A DNA stretch of 23,807 nucleotides, taken from Seison nebaliae (Eukaryota > Rotifera > Pararotatoria > Seisonacea > Seisonidae). Every line of letters begins with the position of its first letter. Position 1 is the first letter of the stretch. This document shows, in pieces, positions 9,432-19,842 of the stretch. Position numbers and translations under genes: made by a program. Under the pieces are notes generated by a model. It ran no database searches. It was not told where the DNA came from and worked only from the letters and a program-made list of their open reading frames with translations. Where the stretch lies: positions 1-23,807 of the forward strand of contig JALJEE010001348.1 in the NCBI GenBank assembly GCA_023231475.1, read 5' to 3'.

Positions 9432-9998
9432 CTAACCAGAAAGTGCTCCCTCTTTATTCAAAACATTCAATTGTCCCATATTCCCAGCGAGTTGATCAAT
9501 TGCTAAAAATTTAAGTTTAACTCAAGATAAAATGAAATTGAAACGAATACAATGTCCCTTCGACATTAATGATCCCGTACAACATTTCACACTTGTACTT
9601 GGACATACTCCATCATAAGAAATTGTATAATGTTCATTAATTTGACGAGATTTTGCACTGGAATTTCAAGTTCATGAGAGAACTTTTAAAAAAGGAAATG
9701 TCTAACGCATAAATCGTTTTCCATGTGGTGCATCTTTTCAAGTTCCAGAAACCGCATTTTTTAGTTCCACTTTTCACTCGTTTATGTTTCTTCTCATATA
9801 TGGTTTTATATTTATATTTTACTTCTTTAATCTTTGGTACTTGAACAGCACAACAATAATTCTTATTCCTTAAATAATAAGCAAAATAATAACTGAAAAT
9901 ACGAACGATAAATCAACTAACGTTTCTAACGACGAAGTGTTTGAAATTGCCAGAATGAAAAATATAAGAAGAACATTAATAATGTGAAAGTAATTCAT
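9432..9998 (-). CDS. Small secreted cysteine-rich protein, EMI-like
   Basis: Four small exons: 9998 to about 9922 or 9931, 9892-9707, 9657-9545 and 9502-9432. They give about 145-148 residues. The first 22 residues are a typical signal peptide with core INVLLIFFILAIS. The mature part has cysteines in the order CC, C, C, C, CC, C. KKCGFWNLKRCTTWKTIY followed later by VKCCTG and a final C recalls the EMI domain of extracellular matrix proteins (C-x-W-x-C-x-Y-x-x-x-Y then W/K-CC-x-G), so an extracellular matrix or adhesive role is possible. This assignment rests on pattern alone. Exon 1 has three possible in-phase donors, giving introns of 29, 38 or 41 bases. No furin site or membrane anchor is visible. 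The stop faces TRAPPC6 tail to tail. Confidence 0.6.
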
Positions 9999-10133
9999 AT
10001 TTCATGAAAATGATAGGGAAGGAAATCATTTTAAATTTTCTTTTTACTGTCAATCTACCATAAGTGATTATTCTCATAACTGTTTTCTATCGTTTTTCTT
10101 TGGTCAAAATATCGTTTGTCCAATTGTTAATGT

Positions 10134-10206
10134 GCCCGGCTAGCTCAGTCGGTAGAGCATAGGACTCTTAATCCTAGGGTCGTGGGTTCGAGCCCCACGT
10201 TGGGCG
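10134..10206 (+). tRNA. tRNA-Lys(CTT): tRNA-Lys, anticodon CTT
   Basis: A 73-base cloverleaf without intron. The acceptor stem GCCCGGC pairs with GTTGGGC (two G-U pairs) and the discriminator is G. The D arm is GCTC/GAGC, the anticodon loop is CTCTTAA with anticodon CTT at 10167-10169, and the T arm is GTGGG TTCGAGC CCCAC. Internal A box (TAGCTCAGTCGG) and B box (GGTTCGAGCCC) are intact. It decodes AAG. Confidence 0.97.
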
Positions 10207-10211
10207 GAAAA

Positions 10212-10220
10212 TTTTTTTTT
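10212..10220 (+). terminator. RNA polymerase III T-run terminator
   Basis: A run of nine T begins five bases after the tRNA-Lys discriminator base, the normal signal for Pol III release. Confidence 0.85.
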
Positions 10221-10369
10221 CAAATTTCCGTTTAAGGAAACGATTCGTTCGAGTTAATCTCAACTCGATTTACTTTACTTTGCCTTCAATCAATTAATTG
10301 AAAGAACACTTTCAATTTTCAACTGAATCCATTTTGACTTCTAACACTCGTTCAAGAAGAATCATCGCG

Positions 10370-11612
10370 ATGAACGCTGACAAATTTGGTTTAGAAGTCT
10401 CATCAGATGTTGAGGATGAAGATGGAAAATTATTAATTTTCGCCAATCCCAAACAACGCGATAGTAATATTAGTTAATTCGCGAGTAATTTTAGGAAAAT
10501 AATTTAAAAATTAAAATTTTGAAATTTTTAGATAAAGTCATCACTCCTGAGATTCGAGATCGATTAATCAAATTTTTAAAAATTTTAAATTTGAATGCGA
10601 ATCGTCAAGGAAAGAAATATCATTTAGCCAATAAGAAGTTGAGTCGTTTTCTTATGACGACGTTGTCCACCACTTTGTATTATTTGGAAAGTTGCTAAAA
10701 ACTTTCTGAAACGAATTGAAATAAACTTCTTTTTAGATTGCAGATATCCGGTGAAGTTTTATCAAGAAGAATATATTCCAGAAAAAGATGAGACAACAAT
10801 CGGAAAAATGTTAATTGAATTCCAATCGGTGGAACATTTCGAGATTCATGTACGTCATCAATATAAAATATATCGATTACGGAAAAAACATCCGTTGAAA
10901 ACTCAAAATCGAATTATTCGAGAAGCGAATTTACTCCAACCATATTTCGCCAAATATGAAATTCGTTATAGAATTATAAGAAAATTATCATTTATATTTT
11001 TAAATTTTTATTAATTTCAGCCGTTTTTTATTCAATTCCATTGAAGAATTTAGTGATATTAGATAATGGTGATCTGTTAGTGAAACAACGGATGCCTTTC
11101 GAAGTTCGTCGTAGTGACGTGGTGGAAGTGTTACGTGAAGAATTGAAATCGTTGGACGATGATCGAACAATTAGTTATAATTATAACTTATTATTATTAT
11201 CTTATAAAACTATCAAAAAAATTTAGAAAAATGGTTATCGAAATATGAGCCACGGGAACCACCACCGGAACCGGTTCATAACGTTACTTATGAAGAGAAA
11301 CTTCAAACAAATTTACCATATGAAGATCCGGTTTATGAGAAGCCAAAAGAAGGTGAGAGTGAAACGGAGAAACAGAGACAAGACTATATTAATCAAACAG
11401 CAATTAAAGATTTGAAAATGAGAGATCCAGAAGAAGTTGTCAATCGACCTGATCGATTGGGAAGAGAAGAATTAAGGAAATCGTTAGAATTAGATAAGAG
11501 TACAAGAAAGAGTTTGAGGACTGCTGGAACGTTGAAGGAAGAACTCCAATCACTTCTTCTTGAGGAAGCTGAAGAGAATCGACAACAAGCAATCGAATTG
11601 GAACAAGTCTAA
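10370..11612 (+). CDS. Unrecognised 342-residue protein, five exons
   Basis: Exons 10370-10472, 10532-10690, 10737-10964, 11021-11173 and 11227-11612 join in frame through four introns, all phase 1. I do not recognise the family. The N-terminus is short and acidic (SSDVEDEDG). Next comes a mainly helical, basic stretch (about 35-90, KKYHLANKKLSRFL). A mixed region with hydrophobic strands follows (about 135-200: KHPLKTQNRIIREA, IPLKNLVILDNGDLLVK). A proline-rich patch (about 220-235, PREPPPEPVHN) precedes a long charged C-terminal helix rich in E, K, R and Q, likely coiled coil. No signal peptide, membrane segment or catalytic motif is seen. An alternative exon 1 donor (GTAATA at 10464) is also in phase. 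An AATAAA near 11691 is the probable poly(A) signal. It is a real gene by frame, phase and splice signals. Confidence 0.72.
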
Positions 11613-11836
11613 AAAAATTTTATTAAAATTTAAAATAATTTCATAATTCTTTAACAATGAATTTCTAATTTATCCCAAAGTTAAACATGAAATAAAATTG
11701 AGAATTTAAAGATTTTTAGTATCGCCAAATATTTAGACGAATAAATTACACATTCTATTATTATAGATATGTTCATTCATTTAAATGATTCATTTCTCTA
11801 ACAGTTTGTAAGTTTAAACTTTTTCAGTTGAAGATG

Positions 11837-13441
11837 TTAAATTTTAATATAAAAGAAATCGATAAGATAGATGATAATTGAAGAGACGGATAAAATGAGC
11901 GCGTATGATCGAAAGAGAATTTGAGCAGTCAAATATTTCTTAACATAACCTCCGATTAATGCACCACAACCGTTACCGATACTAAACATCATTATGCCGA
12001 TAAGAGATTGGGTGGTTGATATGAGATTGAACGGTTTTGATAAGGTTGACGCATAGGAGGAAGCGGAAACATAGACAACTCCCAAACTCAAACAACATAA
12101 AGGTTCGGCGAGCCAAATATGATAGATGTTTGTGGAGAATGAATAGGCGACATAACCGAAAGATGTAAAAAGAGAGGCGCAGAGAACAATATTGAAGAAA
12201 CGAGTCTTCTTTAATAGAATGGGAGTGAGATATGTCATAAGGACGAATTCGAAACTGCAAGTTATAACTTGCACGATCGCCATCTGTAATTTGGTGGTTG
12301 AGGGCATTGTCTCTTGAATGTAGATGTAGAGGAATGTAATTTTAATTCCCATTGACAATCCATGTAAGAGAACGAGAAGGAGAACATTCAAAATTTCCAA
12401 ACGTATTGTAAAATTATTGTACAGAATTCGAATTCCATCAACCAATTTTATTTTTTCCTTTTTCTTCACATCTTCTTCAACAATTTCTTCATTTTTACTT
12501 CCGATTAAATTCGTTCGATTATCCTCGATTTTAACCGAATCTTTCAAACTTCCATTTTCAATTAAATTCATATTCTTTTCATAAATTTCCCCTTCATTTT
12601 CTTTCATTTTCCTTTTTTGACATTTCAAACAATTTATAATATCTCCATTATTATCTTTCTGATCATTGAATAGATCGCGATCTGATGGAAAACCAAATAT
12701 GACGGTCATAATCAAAACAATTACGATGATAGTAAATTCGACAAAAACATAAAACCATCCATCATAAGTAAATGATGGATATCTATTGAAGGAATTTTCC
12801 CCGTATTTTATATATGGTAAATCCGTCCGTGATGAATTTGTTACCGTTTCGTTGAAAATAAATGTGTCGGTATTATTTATGAAATTTTCGTGAATTTGGA
12901 ATGTTTTCTTAAAATTCTTATCTAGAAAGACTCCCGACATAACTGTAAAGATTACCATTGCCAAAGAACCGAATGCACGTTGTGCTCCAAACAAATGATT
13001 GCGCTTACATGTCAACTTCTTTAGACAAGACGCTTCGCCAGTCGTAAAGATGATGGATAGACCATAAGCCGATATAAATTTGCAAATGAAAAAAAAACTA
13101 AATTTCCATCCGATACTGATATGATAAGGAATAAAATAAATTGCACCACAAGAAAACAGATAAATAATTGCCGAAGAGATGAGCAGGATTTTGTAACGAT
13201 GATAATGATCCATATGAAAACCGGCAAACAAACGGAAAACAATTCCCATAAATGATGGGATGGAGAAGGAATAACCAACTCGAACGTCATCTAAATCCAG
13301 CTGCTTCTTCGCATATAGACTGAGAAAGATGCGCAAACTACCTATGGAACCCATGAGAGAAAAGAAGAATAATTTGAAAGGAATCAAATCCCCATATGTT
13401 TCATACCATCTCAATCCTCTATCATTCTTCTTCTCCGCCAT
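11837..13441 (-). CDS. MFSD6-like major facilitator transporter
   Basis: Intronless gene for a 534-residue, roughly 12-helix membrane protein. The first helix begins at LIPFKLFFFSLMGS with the pattern seen in MFSD6 and relatives (MFS_1_like): PFK at the start of helix 1, then an antiporter-like loop (GFHMDHYHRYK) after helix 2. Near the C-terminus, AEPLCCLSLGVVYVSASSYAST and GNGCGALIGGYV match the conserved EPL-x-G and GLGSLIGG segments of that family. Two unusual insertions are visible: an outside loop between helices 5 and 6 with several N-x-S/T glycosylation sites (NNT, NET, NSS), and a long charged inside loop between helices 6 and 7 (about 255-345). The substrate is unknown. The ATG at 13441 starts a charged cytosolic N-terminus. 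Family placement is by motif; other small-molecule MFS families are possible. Confidence 0.8.
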   Translation of the reverse strand: MAEKKNDRGLRWYETYGDLIPFKLFFFSLMGSIGSLRIFLSLYAKKQLDLDDVRVGYSFSIPSFMGIVFRLFAGFHMDHYHRYKILLISSAIIYLFSCGAIYFIPYHISIGWKFSFFFICKFISAYGLSIIFTTGEASCLKKLTCKRNHLFGAQRAFGSLAMVIFTVMSGVFLDKNFKKTFQIHENFINNTDTFIFNETVTNSSRTDLPYIKYGENSFNRYPSFTYDGWFYVFVEFTIIVIVLIMTVIFGFPSDRDLFNDQKDNNGDIINCLKCQKRKMKENEGEIYEKNMNLIENGSLKDSVKIEDNRTNLIGSKNEEIVEEDVKKKEKIKLVDGIRILYNNFTIRLEILNVLLLVLLHGLSMGIKITFLYIYIQETMPSTTKLQMAIVQVITCSFEFVLMTYLTPILLKKTRFFNIVLCASLFTSFGYVAYSFSTNIYHIWLAEPLCCLSLGVVYVSASSYASTLSKPFNLISTTQSLIGIMMFSIGNGCGALIGGYVKKYLTAQILFRSYALILSVSSIIIYLIDFFYIKI

Positions 13442-14006
13442 TATTCTTCTAGGGTATCAGAACAAATTTGATAGTAACTTCTATATTGATATATTCTATC
13501 TATTTCGATACCTAAACAAAATATATTTCGATTGTAGTATCTTTATTTGATAGGTAGATAATAGAAATGATATTCCCCTTACATCAAAAATGAAAGCCTA
13601 CGATTGAAATTGAATTACTATGTCAATATCTTTCTTCTTGAAATTAGTTCGAATTTTTAGGAAATACCGTTATTTTCTCGAATTGAATATATTTACGATA
13701 ATCGTATCATAATCATTAACAATTAATGAAATTAGTAAGTTTAATGAAATTTGATGATACTTTCGTTAAGTATAAATTATTCTCTTAAGCAATTAAACCA
13801 TTTGATCAAGTTTTGTGAAGACTGAAATTTTTTAACATTATTTCCCAATATATTATCACGGGAATTCTAATTATATATGATAATACTACAGAAATGATAA
13901 AAGCAAAAATTTTTGAAAAAAAAATTTAGAAAAATTCGAAAAAATCGATTTTTATTAATGATAAAAAGGGAATAAAATTAATGTAATTATATTATTATTA
14001 TTATTA
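13442..14006. other. Intergenic, MFSD6-like promoter and gene-H 3' region
   Basis: AT-rich, no ORF. A minus-strand AATAAA at 13956-13951 is the probable poly(A) signal of the membrane protein gene at 14007. A TTA trinucleotide run (about 13988-14010) lies at its stop codon. Confidence 0.55.
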
Positions 14007-15572
14007 TTATTGTTTCATTCGTGGTAATAGTAATTCAGATTGATCTCTATAATTTCCCATGTAATCTAACTGTTTATTGGAGAAAACTTTTTTTACCGAT
14101 TTCAAACCGGAAAATATGGCGGAGGATAATTTGTAAATTGATTGAGATAAACTGACCGATTTCTTCCTATTAGGCGATTGATCTTTTTTTGATTGATACG
14201 TCTTCATCAATTCATAATCGTCATACTTGTAATTATTGTTATGGTTCGTATTAACACTTTCCATATTATTGTTGTTATTGTTGTTACGAGTAGTATCATT
14301 ATTCATATTACTATTCAATACGTAAGATTGACTATGGGAATATGGATAATGAGGTGATGATGCTGGAGGATATGCGGATTGAGGATAAGATCGTAAATTG
14401 GTTGGTGGAATTGTATTATAATGATAATAAGAAGCTTTCCCAATATCGGGTGGTGGTGAATGAGTGAGATAAGTTTGATAAGCTTGATATGTTGACTCAT
14501 GGGCTGTTTGAGGGGGTGGTTGATAATTTAGTGCAGTAGTTTTCTGATAGTTCTTAATAGCCGATTGTAACATCATATTCTTTTCTTCACATTCTGTTAT
14601 TGGTGCCACTCCTTGTTGATTCGTTGAATTCATTTGACTCAACATTTGGTTCAATTTGCAACATTCATGATTATCCACATTAATGGCACGGATTAATTCA
14701 TGTTTCTGTCGATGTAATCTTCGTAATTTCGCCGCTTTTTGTTTATCTTGTCGGTTCTAAATGAAATTATTTATGACAAAATAATAATAATTATAATACA
14801 AACACAACAATAGGCACTTATGAATATTAAGATAATTCCCGCAACACCAAGAGTTGCATAAAATACTGTCGTTTGAGTTAGTAATTCGTTATTACTAGAG
14901 AGATACGTGACATGATTGTCTGTTTGAGTAATCGTTCTTGTTTTCCGTTTATTCTATAACGAATAATGTTTAATATAAATTGTGTCATTTATAAAAATAA
15001 ACAAACTGTTGAAGAATCGGCGAAAGCGTCTTTCGTTTTCTTCACATCATCTATCCATTGATTAGTTTTATATCGACGAATTAAATCTTCAGTTATATCA
15101 TTTTCGTCAAATGCTTTGTTCTTCGGAAAATCAAATGCTTTTTCAGTTTGTTGGTCGTCGGAAACGGGATTTCCATTTTGAACATTATTCGTCTCTTCAA
15201 CATCTTTCTTTGAACGATCTATTTAAACAACATTAAAATGTCTTACAATTGTTAAATCTCAAAATTATTTTCATTTACTTATTTAAATCTTAAAATGTGA
15301 AAAACGCACTCAAATTTTTTACTTAACTAATTGAAAATTTCGACAATTTCTTATTATTAACGAAGACATTTTTCACAACGTTTAATTTTATCATCAGAAG
15401 ATATTTCGTTAAATCCTGGAGCATTCGCATTAGCATAATCATAATAAGCTTCCCCGTTCGTATCGTATTTATTACTGTACATTCCTGGAAAATAAGAATC
15501 CATATTGTCTGATATATCGCTAGCGTACGCGGCATCTTCAGCTAACTTTCTCTCATATTGTCGACGTCCCAT
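14007..15572 (-). CDS. Unrecognised single-pass membrane protein with long Tyr/Pro-rich tail
   Basis: Exons 15572-15362, 15218-15007, 14953-14804 and 14756-14007 give 440 residues with matching phases. The first 170 residues are hydrophilic and acidic (starting MGRRQYERKLAEDAAYASD, then a CEKC pair). One transmembrane helix follows (about 178-198, TVFYATLGVAGIILIFISAYCC in two parts). A strongly basic stretch (KAAKLRRLHRQKHEL) fixes the tail in the cytosol. The tail of about 230 residues is rich in Y, P, N and S, with PPP motifs and tyrosines suited to SH2, SH3 or WW partners (inference), plus a poly-N tract. No signal peptide is visible, so it would insert as a type III protein or the true start is elsewhere. 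A second possible first exon lies at 15694-15655 (see separate entry). I do not recognise a family. Confidence 0.72.
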
Positions 15573-16111
15573 TCCCCTTCAATTTCAATTTCACTTCAAT
15601 TTCAATACAAATCCATTTCTCTCGAAATTCAAATGAATTTTAACATCGATTAACCTGCATTATCATTTTCTTTCGATTCATTCTCGTAATCCATTTACAA
15701 TTCTTCTAAACTTCTAAGAATTCTTCAAATTATCTTAAGCGCAATTTATGACTGGAATTTTTTAACGTTATTACCTTAATTCTTCTTCTTACTATTTTAT
15801 TCATTTATCACAAATTTATCCTTCTAAAATTCTTCAAATTCCAATGACGATTAGAATAATTTTGATCAATAAAATTTAGAAGTTTATTTCTTGAAAATTT
15901 GAAAAGAAGAAGAAAATTTTGGAATTTTAAAAACAAAATTTTCCGATGACAAATCAAAAATGATTTTTTTGTTTCAAAGCTTAAAATTGTAATTGTTCGT
16001 ATATGAAAGTAGCGAAATTGATAAATTGGAAATTTGTGAATTTTGAATCGACGTTCAATTGACGAAATTAAATTTATTATGTAAATAATTATTTAAGTTT
16101 CGTTTGAGAAA
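15573..16111. other. Divergent promoter region, membrane protein (-) and RBM42 (+)
   Basis: AT-rich, with small repeats of TTCAATTTCAAT at about 15585-15612 and a possible alternative first exon on the minus strand (15694-15655). No other ORF. Confidence 0.5.
15655..15694 (-). other. Possible alternative first coding exon
   Basis: An ATG at 15694 opens 13 codons (MDYENESKENDNA) plus one base, ending at a good donor (CAG then GTTAAT). Phase 1 does not fit the exon starting MGRRQ but does fit the exon at 15218, giving an in-frame shorter N-terminus that skips the MGRRQ exon. It may therefore be an alternative start of the membrane protein gene. Confidence 0.4.
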
Positions 16112-17020
16112 ATGAACAATGTTCATCAAATGTCAAATATTAATGAATTTATCGGTCCGACACATGTGAAGCAGATTCCTGCGGAATCGAATATTTCTGC
16201 ATTGAATGAGGAAGGTGTTATAGTGGCAAAGAAACCATGTGTAATTTCTGTTACAGAATTACAACAGAGAAAACGGTCAATTCAAGAAAGGAATTCCAAT
16301 AACAATACGACGATACCATCGAAAAATCCGAAACAATCAATCGGTGCAGTAGATGTGAATAATGAAATGGATAAATTGATGGAAACGATCAATGCCATTT
16401 CGAAAGAATCTCATGAATCAAATGAAAAGAGAATGGTCGATGGACCATTAATTGCTTCATCAAATCCATCTTCATTTTATTCAGCTGATAATATTCATAA
16501 ACGATCTTCCACCGCTCATAATTCCATTAATGCCAATTCATTTAATTCCACAAATTCAACTAATTTACATTCGAAATCTTATGATAAAACTGATTTTGCT
16601 CCAATTCGACCCAAATTACAAAAAGAAGAAACAAAAAAGAAACATAAGCGAATTTTACGAGCGTCTGGTGTTCAAGTTTGGGAAGACGCAAAATTAAATT
16701 CATTCGATCCTGATGATTATCGATTATTTTGTGGAGACATCGGTAATGAAGTTACGGATGAAATGCTAGCAAAAGCTTTTGGCCACTATCAATCCTATAA
16801 GATGGCACGAGTAGTACGTGATCCTAAAACGAACAAAACTCGAGGATATGCATTTATTTCTTTTGGCGAATCGATCGATATGATACGAGCCATGAGGGAA
16901 ATGGATGGGAAGTATGTAGGAAATCGTCCTATCAAACTCAAGAAATCCACTTGGCGAGAACGAAACTTGGAGAATGTACAAAGAAAAATGAAACAAAAAT
17001 TAGAAATGGGATTACGCTAA
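16112..17020 (+). CDS. RBM42: RBM42, RRM-type RNA-binding protein
   Basis: Intronless, 302 residues. RBM42 binds RNA through one RRM and acts in mRNA stability and splicing with hnRNP K and the spliceosome. The RRM spans about 203-283 with RNP2-like LFCGDIGNEV and RNP1 RGYAFISF. The family stretch MREMDGKYVGNRPIKLKKSTW and the end in GLR match the human protein closely (AMREMNGKYVGSRPIKLRKSMW). The N-terminal 200 residues are Asn/Ser-rich and poorly conserved, shorter than the human proline-rich region. The ATG at 16112 is the first in frame. AATAAA at 17031-17036, eleven bases after the stop, is the likely poly(A) signal, so the 3' UTR is very short. Confidence 0.94.
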   Translation: MNNVHQMSNINEFIGPTHVKQIPAESNISALNEEGVIVAKKPCVISVTELQQRKRSIQERNSNNNTTIPSKNPKQSIGAVDVNNEMDKLMETINAISKESHESNEKRMVDGPLIASSNPSSFYSADNIHKRSSTAHNSINANSFNSTNSTNLHSKSYDKTDFAPIRPKLQKEETKKKHKRILRASGVQVWEDAKLNSFDPDDYRLFCGDIGNEVTDEMLAKAFGHYQSYKMARVVRDPKTNKTRGYAFISFGESIDMIRAMREMDGKYVGNRPIKLKKSTWRERNLENVQRKMKQKLEMGLR

Positions 17021-17783
17021 TTAAATTACAAATAAAACCTATTATTATTCTATTACATTAATTCTTCTGAATGACGTGTTCACACGAACAAAGATTGACT
17101 TTTCTCGAACATAATTGTCATCTCTGATTTTTGAAAATCGGAACATCTATACATTCTTCTTATGAATAGCATCGGATTTTGATTTGATTATCATTTGATT
17201 CGGTGATTTTTCCTCTTATTTGAGGGATTTTGTAAAATTTTTGGAAAGAGTTCCCGAGAACAGAATTAATAGAACTTTTTCATTTTGATTGTCGATTGAT
17301 TGAAATTAATGTCCATATCAATGTCGATATACGATTATCTCAAAAAGAGTTTTGGGTGTTCTTACTTTCCTCCCGGAAAGAGAATTTTATGCTCTTTCGA
17401 ATGAATATCATTTCTTGTTAAAGAATTAAATATTTGTTTAAAAATTTTAAGAAAGAATTTCTTAATTTTTTTGATTTTTTTTAAAATCAATTTCTTTTTA
17501 TTATCCATTATTACTTATCCAAATTTGATGAAAAGCGCATCATTAGATAGTAACGTTAAAGTTCTATTGTCAAAAAATGTTTTAAGTTAAAATAGTAATT
17601 TTTAAATGGAAATTAAGACATTTTCTCAAGGCAACTTTTCCCAAATTAAAAAAATTAAAATTGTCAAATGTCGAATTAAATTCTCTTTCGAATGAACCCC
17701 ACTACGTGCCTTAATTTTCAATGAGCAGAAACCCCCTTAAAATCTCATTTTTCTGTTCAATTTATTTTTCTTTCGAGGGGAAA
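17021..17783. other. Intergenic AT-rich stretch
   Basis: RBM42 poly(A) signal at the left; otherwise no ORF, RNA gene or clear repeat. CTCTTTCGAATGAA occurs twice (about 17392 and 17683). Possibly old LINE 5' sequence at the right edge. Confidence 0.4.
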
Positions 17784-19266
17784 GTAACAGCATCCTTTCT
17801 CCTAGTTATAATCACACATTCCTTGGAGTTCTCGTAGATTCCAAAATGGCGGAATTTGCATCACTCATTCAGATTCTTAGCAAATTCGTTCGAGCTTCAT
17901 TCTCTTACTATTCGTCTACGGGTTTTTAATTCCCTCGTTCTCCCATTGTACGGACTCGATTCGTTACTGTTCGTCTCTAATAGTTCTCTCAGAATATCGT
18001 CTCAGAATAGACCGAACGTAAAATAACATCATCCGTCGCCTCATAGGCTGCTTCCGAAGAATTAATCGAAATCTAACTTTCACAGTCACTGAATATCTTC
18101 CATTCCTTATTCTCCACTGTCGACGCATTTTCCGCGTCATCGACAACTTCTCGTCATCTCGGTTCTTCCCTCACATCTTTACTCTCATTCAACGTCTATT
18201 GAAATCGAAGCACTCGGTTATTTCTCACACGATCCAATATTATTCATGCTCACCTCTATCCATGGAATTTCCTAAGTTCATCTTCTCGTTCTTTTCAGTG
18301 TCCCGATTATGTGAGGATGAGGTACCTACCCTAAACTCTGCCAAGACTCTGATAGAAAACAACCAGACAAGCGCCTTGAGGGGCTTGAGAACGAAATTTG
18401 AATTATCCGTGTATGGGAAGGGGGACAGACAATTCGGAGACTCGACAATTCGGAGACGTGCCAATTCGGTCATGCGACAATTCGGAGACCTTTTTTAATA
18501 CTGTAGTGAATAGTGTAACAAGATGGTAATTTTTCTTGTGAAAAATATTACATACGATATGTTAGTACGATATGTAAAACTAAGAATGATTATTAGATTA
18601 TTTTATAGGTAATACATTCTATATGTACATTACTTATAAGATTACATAGAAGAATATTATAGTAATATATGGTTGGCTAGCAATATATGTTGTAAGTTAA
18701 TAGTTTTTCTAATTATTGATAGCAGTATTATAGGATTACGTATCAACGAGTTATCCTATTATCAAGAGACACGTAGTTTTTGATGATCATGACTATCTAG
18801 TCGAGTATAATTCGTAGAGAATCGTACGCGCCAATTCGGAGACTATTTTCAATGGCACAAAATTTAATAAACTACCTATAAACGAATGAGGAAGACTTCT
18901 TTCCATAACATACTTCTTTTGTCATTACGTTATCGTAAGTAATATTTTTAACAAGAAAAATTACCATCTTGTTACACTATTCACTACAGTGTTAAAAATG
19001 GTCTCCGAATTGTCGCGTCTCCGAATTGTCGCATGTCCGAATTGTCGAGTCTCCGAATTGTCTGTCGTTTGTATGGGAATTTATAGATCTATTACTTTTT
19101 TTTCTTTCCTTTTCATCCTCTTTTCTTTATATTTTATTGTGTGGATAGAATAGTGGACTTTTCCTCATCTCCGCCCTAACATGTTCATTTTAGTTCCGTT
19201 TTCTTTCTTTTTTTTTATTTTTTCTCCTGTCATTCTTACTCAAATAAATAAATAAAAAAATAAATA
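17784..19266 (+). mobile_element. Decayed LINE 3' part, interrupted by a DNA transposon
   Basis: From about 17784 to 18200 the + strand encodes pieces of an APE-type LINE reverse transcriptase, starting at SYNHTFLGVLVDSKM and including LPLYGLDS and RRLIGCFRRINRNL-like stretches in several frames. It aligns at roughly three quarters identity by eye with the minus-strand copy at 22520-23165. A deletion removes about 25 bases after the first block. Post-RT sequence runs to 18419, resumes at 19080 and ends in an A-rich AAATAAATAAAT tail at about 19238-19266, typical of a LINE 3' end. Between lies the 650-base TIR element. Five-prime truncated and dead. The R1/Jockey/CR1 group is likely but not settled. 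Confidence 0.82.
18420..19069. mobile_element. Non-autonomous TIR DNA transposon (Mutator-like guess)
   Basis: Terminal inverted repeats of about 140 bases (about 18424-18560 and 18930-19066) flank a 370-base non-coding AT-rich core. The outer 65 bases of each arm are four copies of a motif around GACAATTCGGAGAC; one more copy lies inside near 18828. The inner arm (CTGTAGTGAATAGTGTAACA and on) matches almost base for base. A ten-base direct repeat, TGTATGGGAA, flanks it (18410-18419 and 19070-19079), the probable target-site duplication, although three to four unmatched bases lie between it and the repeats. Long arms and a 9-10 base duplication suggest a Mutator-like element mobilised in trans. 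It sits inside LINE sequence, so it is younger than that LINE. Confidence 0.85.
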
Positions 19267-19811
19267 TATCAATTATTACTATTAAATTAAACTTAATTGA
19301 AAAAAAAAATTGTTGACTGACGTCAATCGACTGACGGATGATCTTGTGAATCACAAGGTTTTTGTAAATACATGTAATACATGTAAAAATACATGTTTAA
19401 TCTTTTGAAATATCGCTCTTTTTCAACGTTAGTGGTGAATCCCTACGGCCAACACACTTTGAAGAAACTCAATTTTCTTATCTCCGCTAAAATGTAGCAA
19501 AGAACATCTAAATGAATGAAATCTTAACGTAGTACGTAATGTAGAAAACACTTTCCTTAATTTTTTTACATTACTTAGCAACTCTCTGTCTCTCTCCTTA
19601 CAAACAACACTTTGTCGCAATAGATGCCCGATCCCAAAAAATGAGTGTTTATATGCATGTTACTCCCCTTTTCAATCTACTTTCATATTAGATATATTCA
19701 GTCCCAGTACTATTCTGTCGGTTAAAGTAGGAAAAGGACTTTCAAAAAAATTTTCCTTCGCCGTCCCTTCTTTTCTCCTATTCTTTCCTTTAATTCGTTT
19801 CCCTTCGCGAA

Positions 19812-19842
19812 GTCTGAATGTCTGAATGTCTGAATGTCTGAA
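19812..19842 (+). repeat. GTCTGAAT tandem repeat, about four copies
   Basis: Eight-base unit GTCTGAAT repeated almost four times, with the last unit diverging at its end. A simple minisatellite. Confidence 0.9.

Noticed and set aside
19429-19620. 63-codon ORF on the minus strand
   Set aside because: No motif, no promoter, no splice signals that extend it; length is within chance for this composition.
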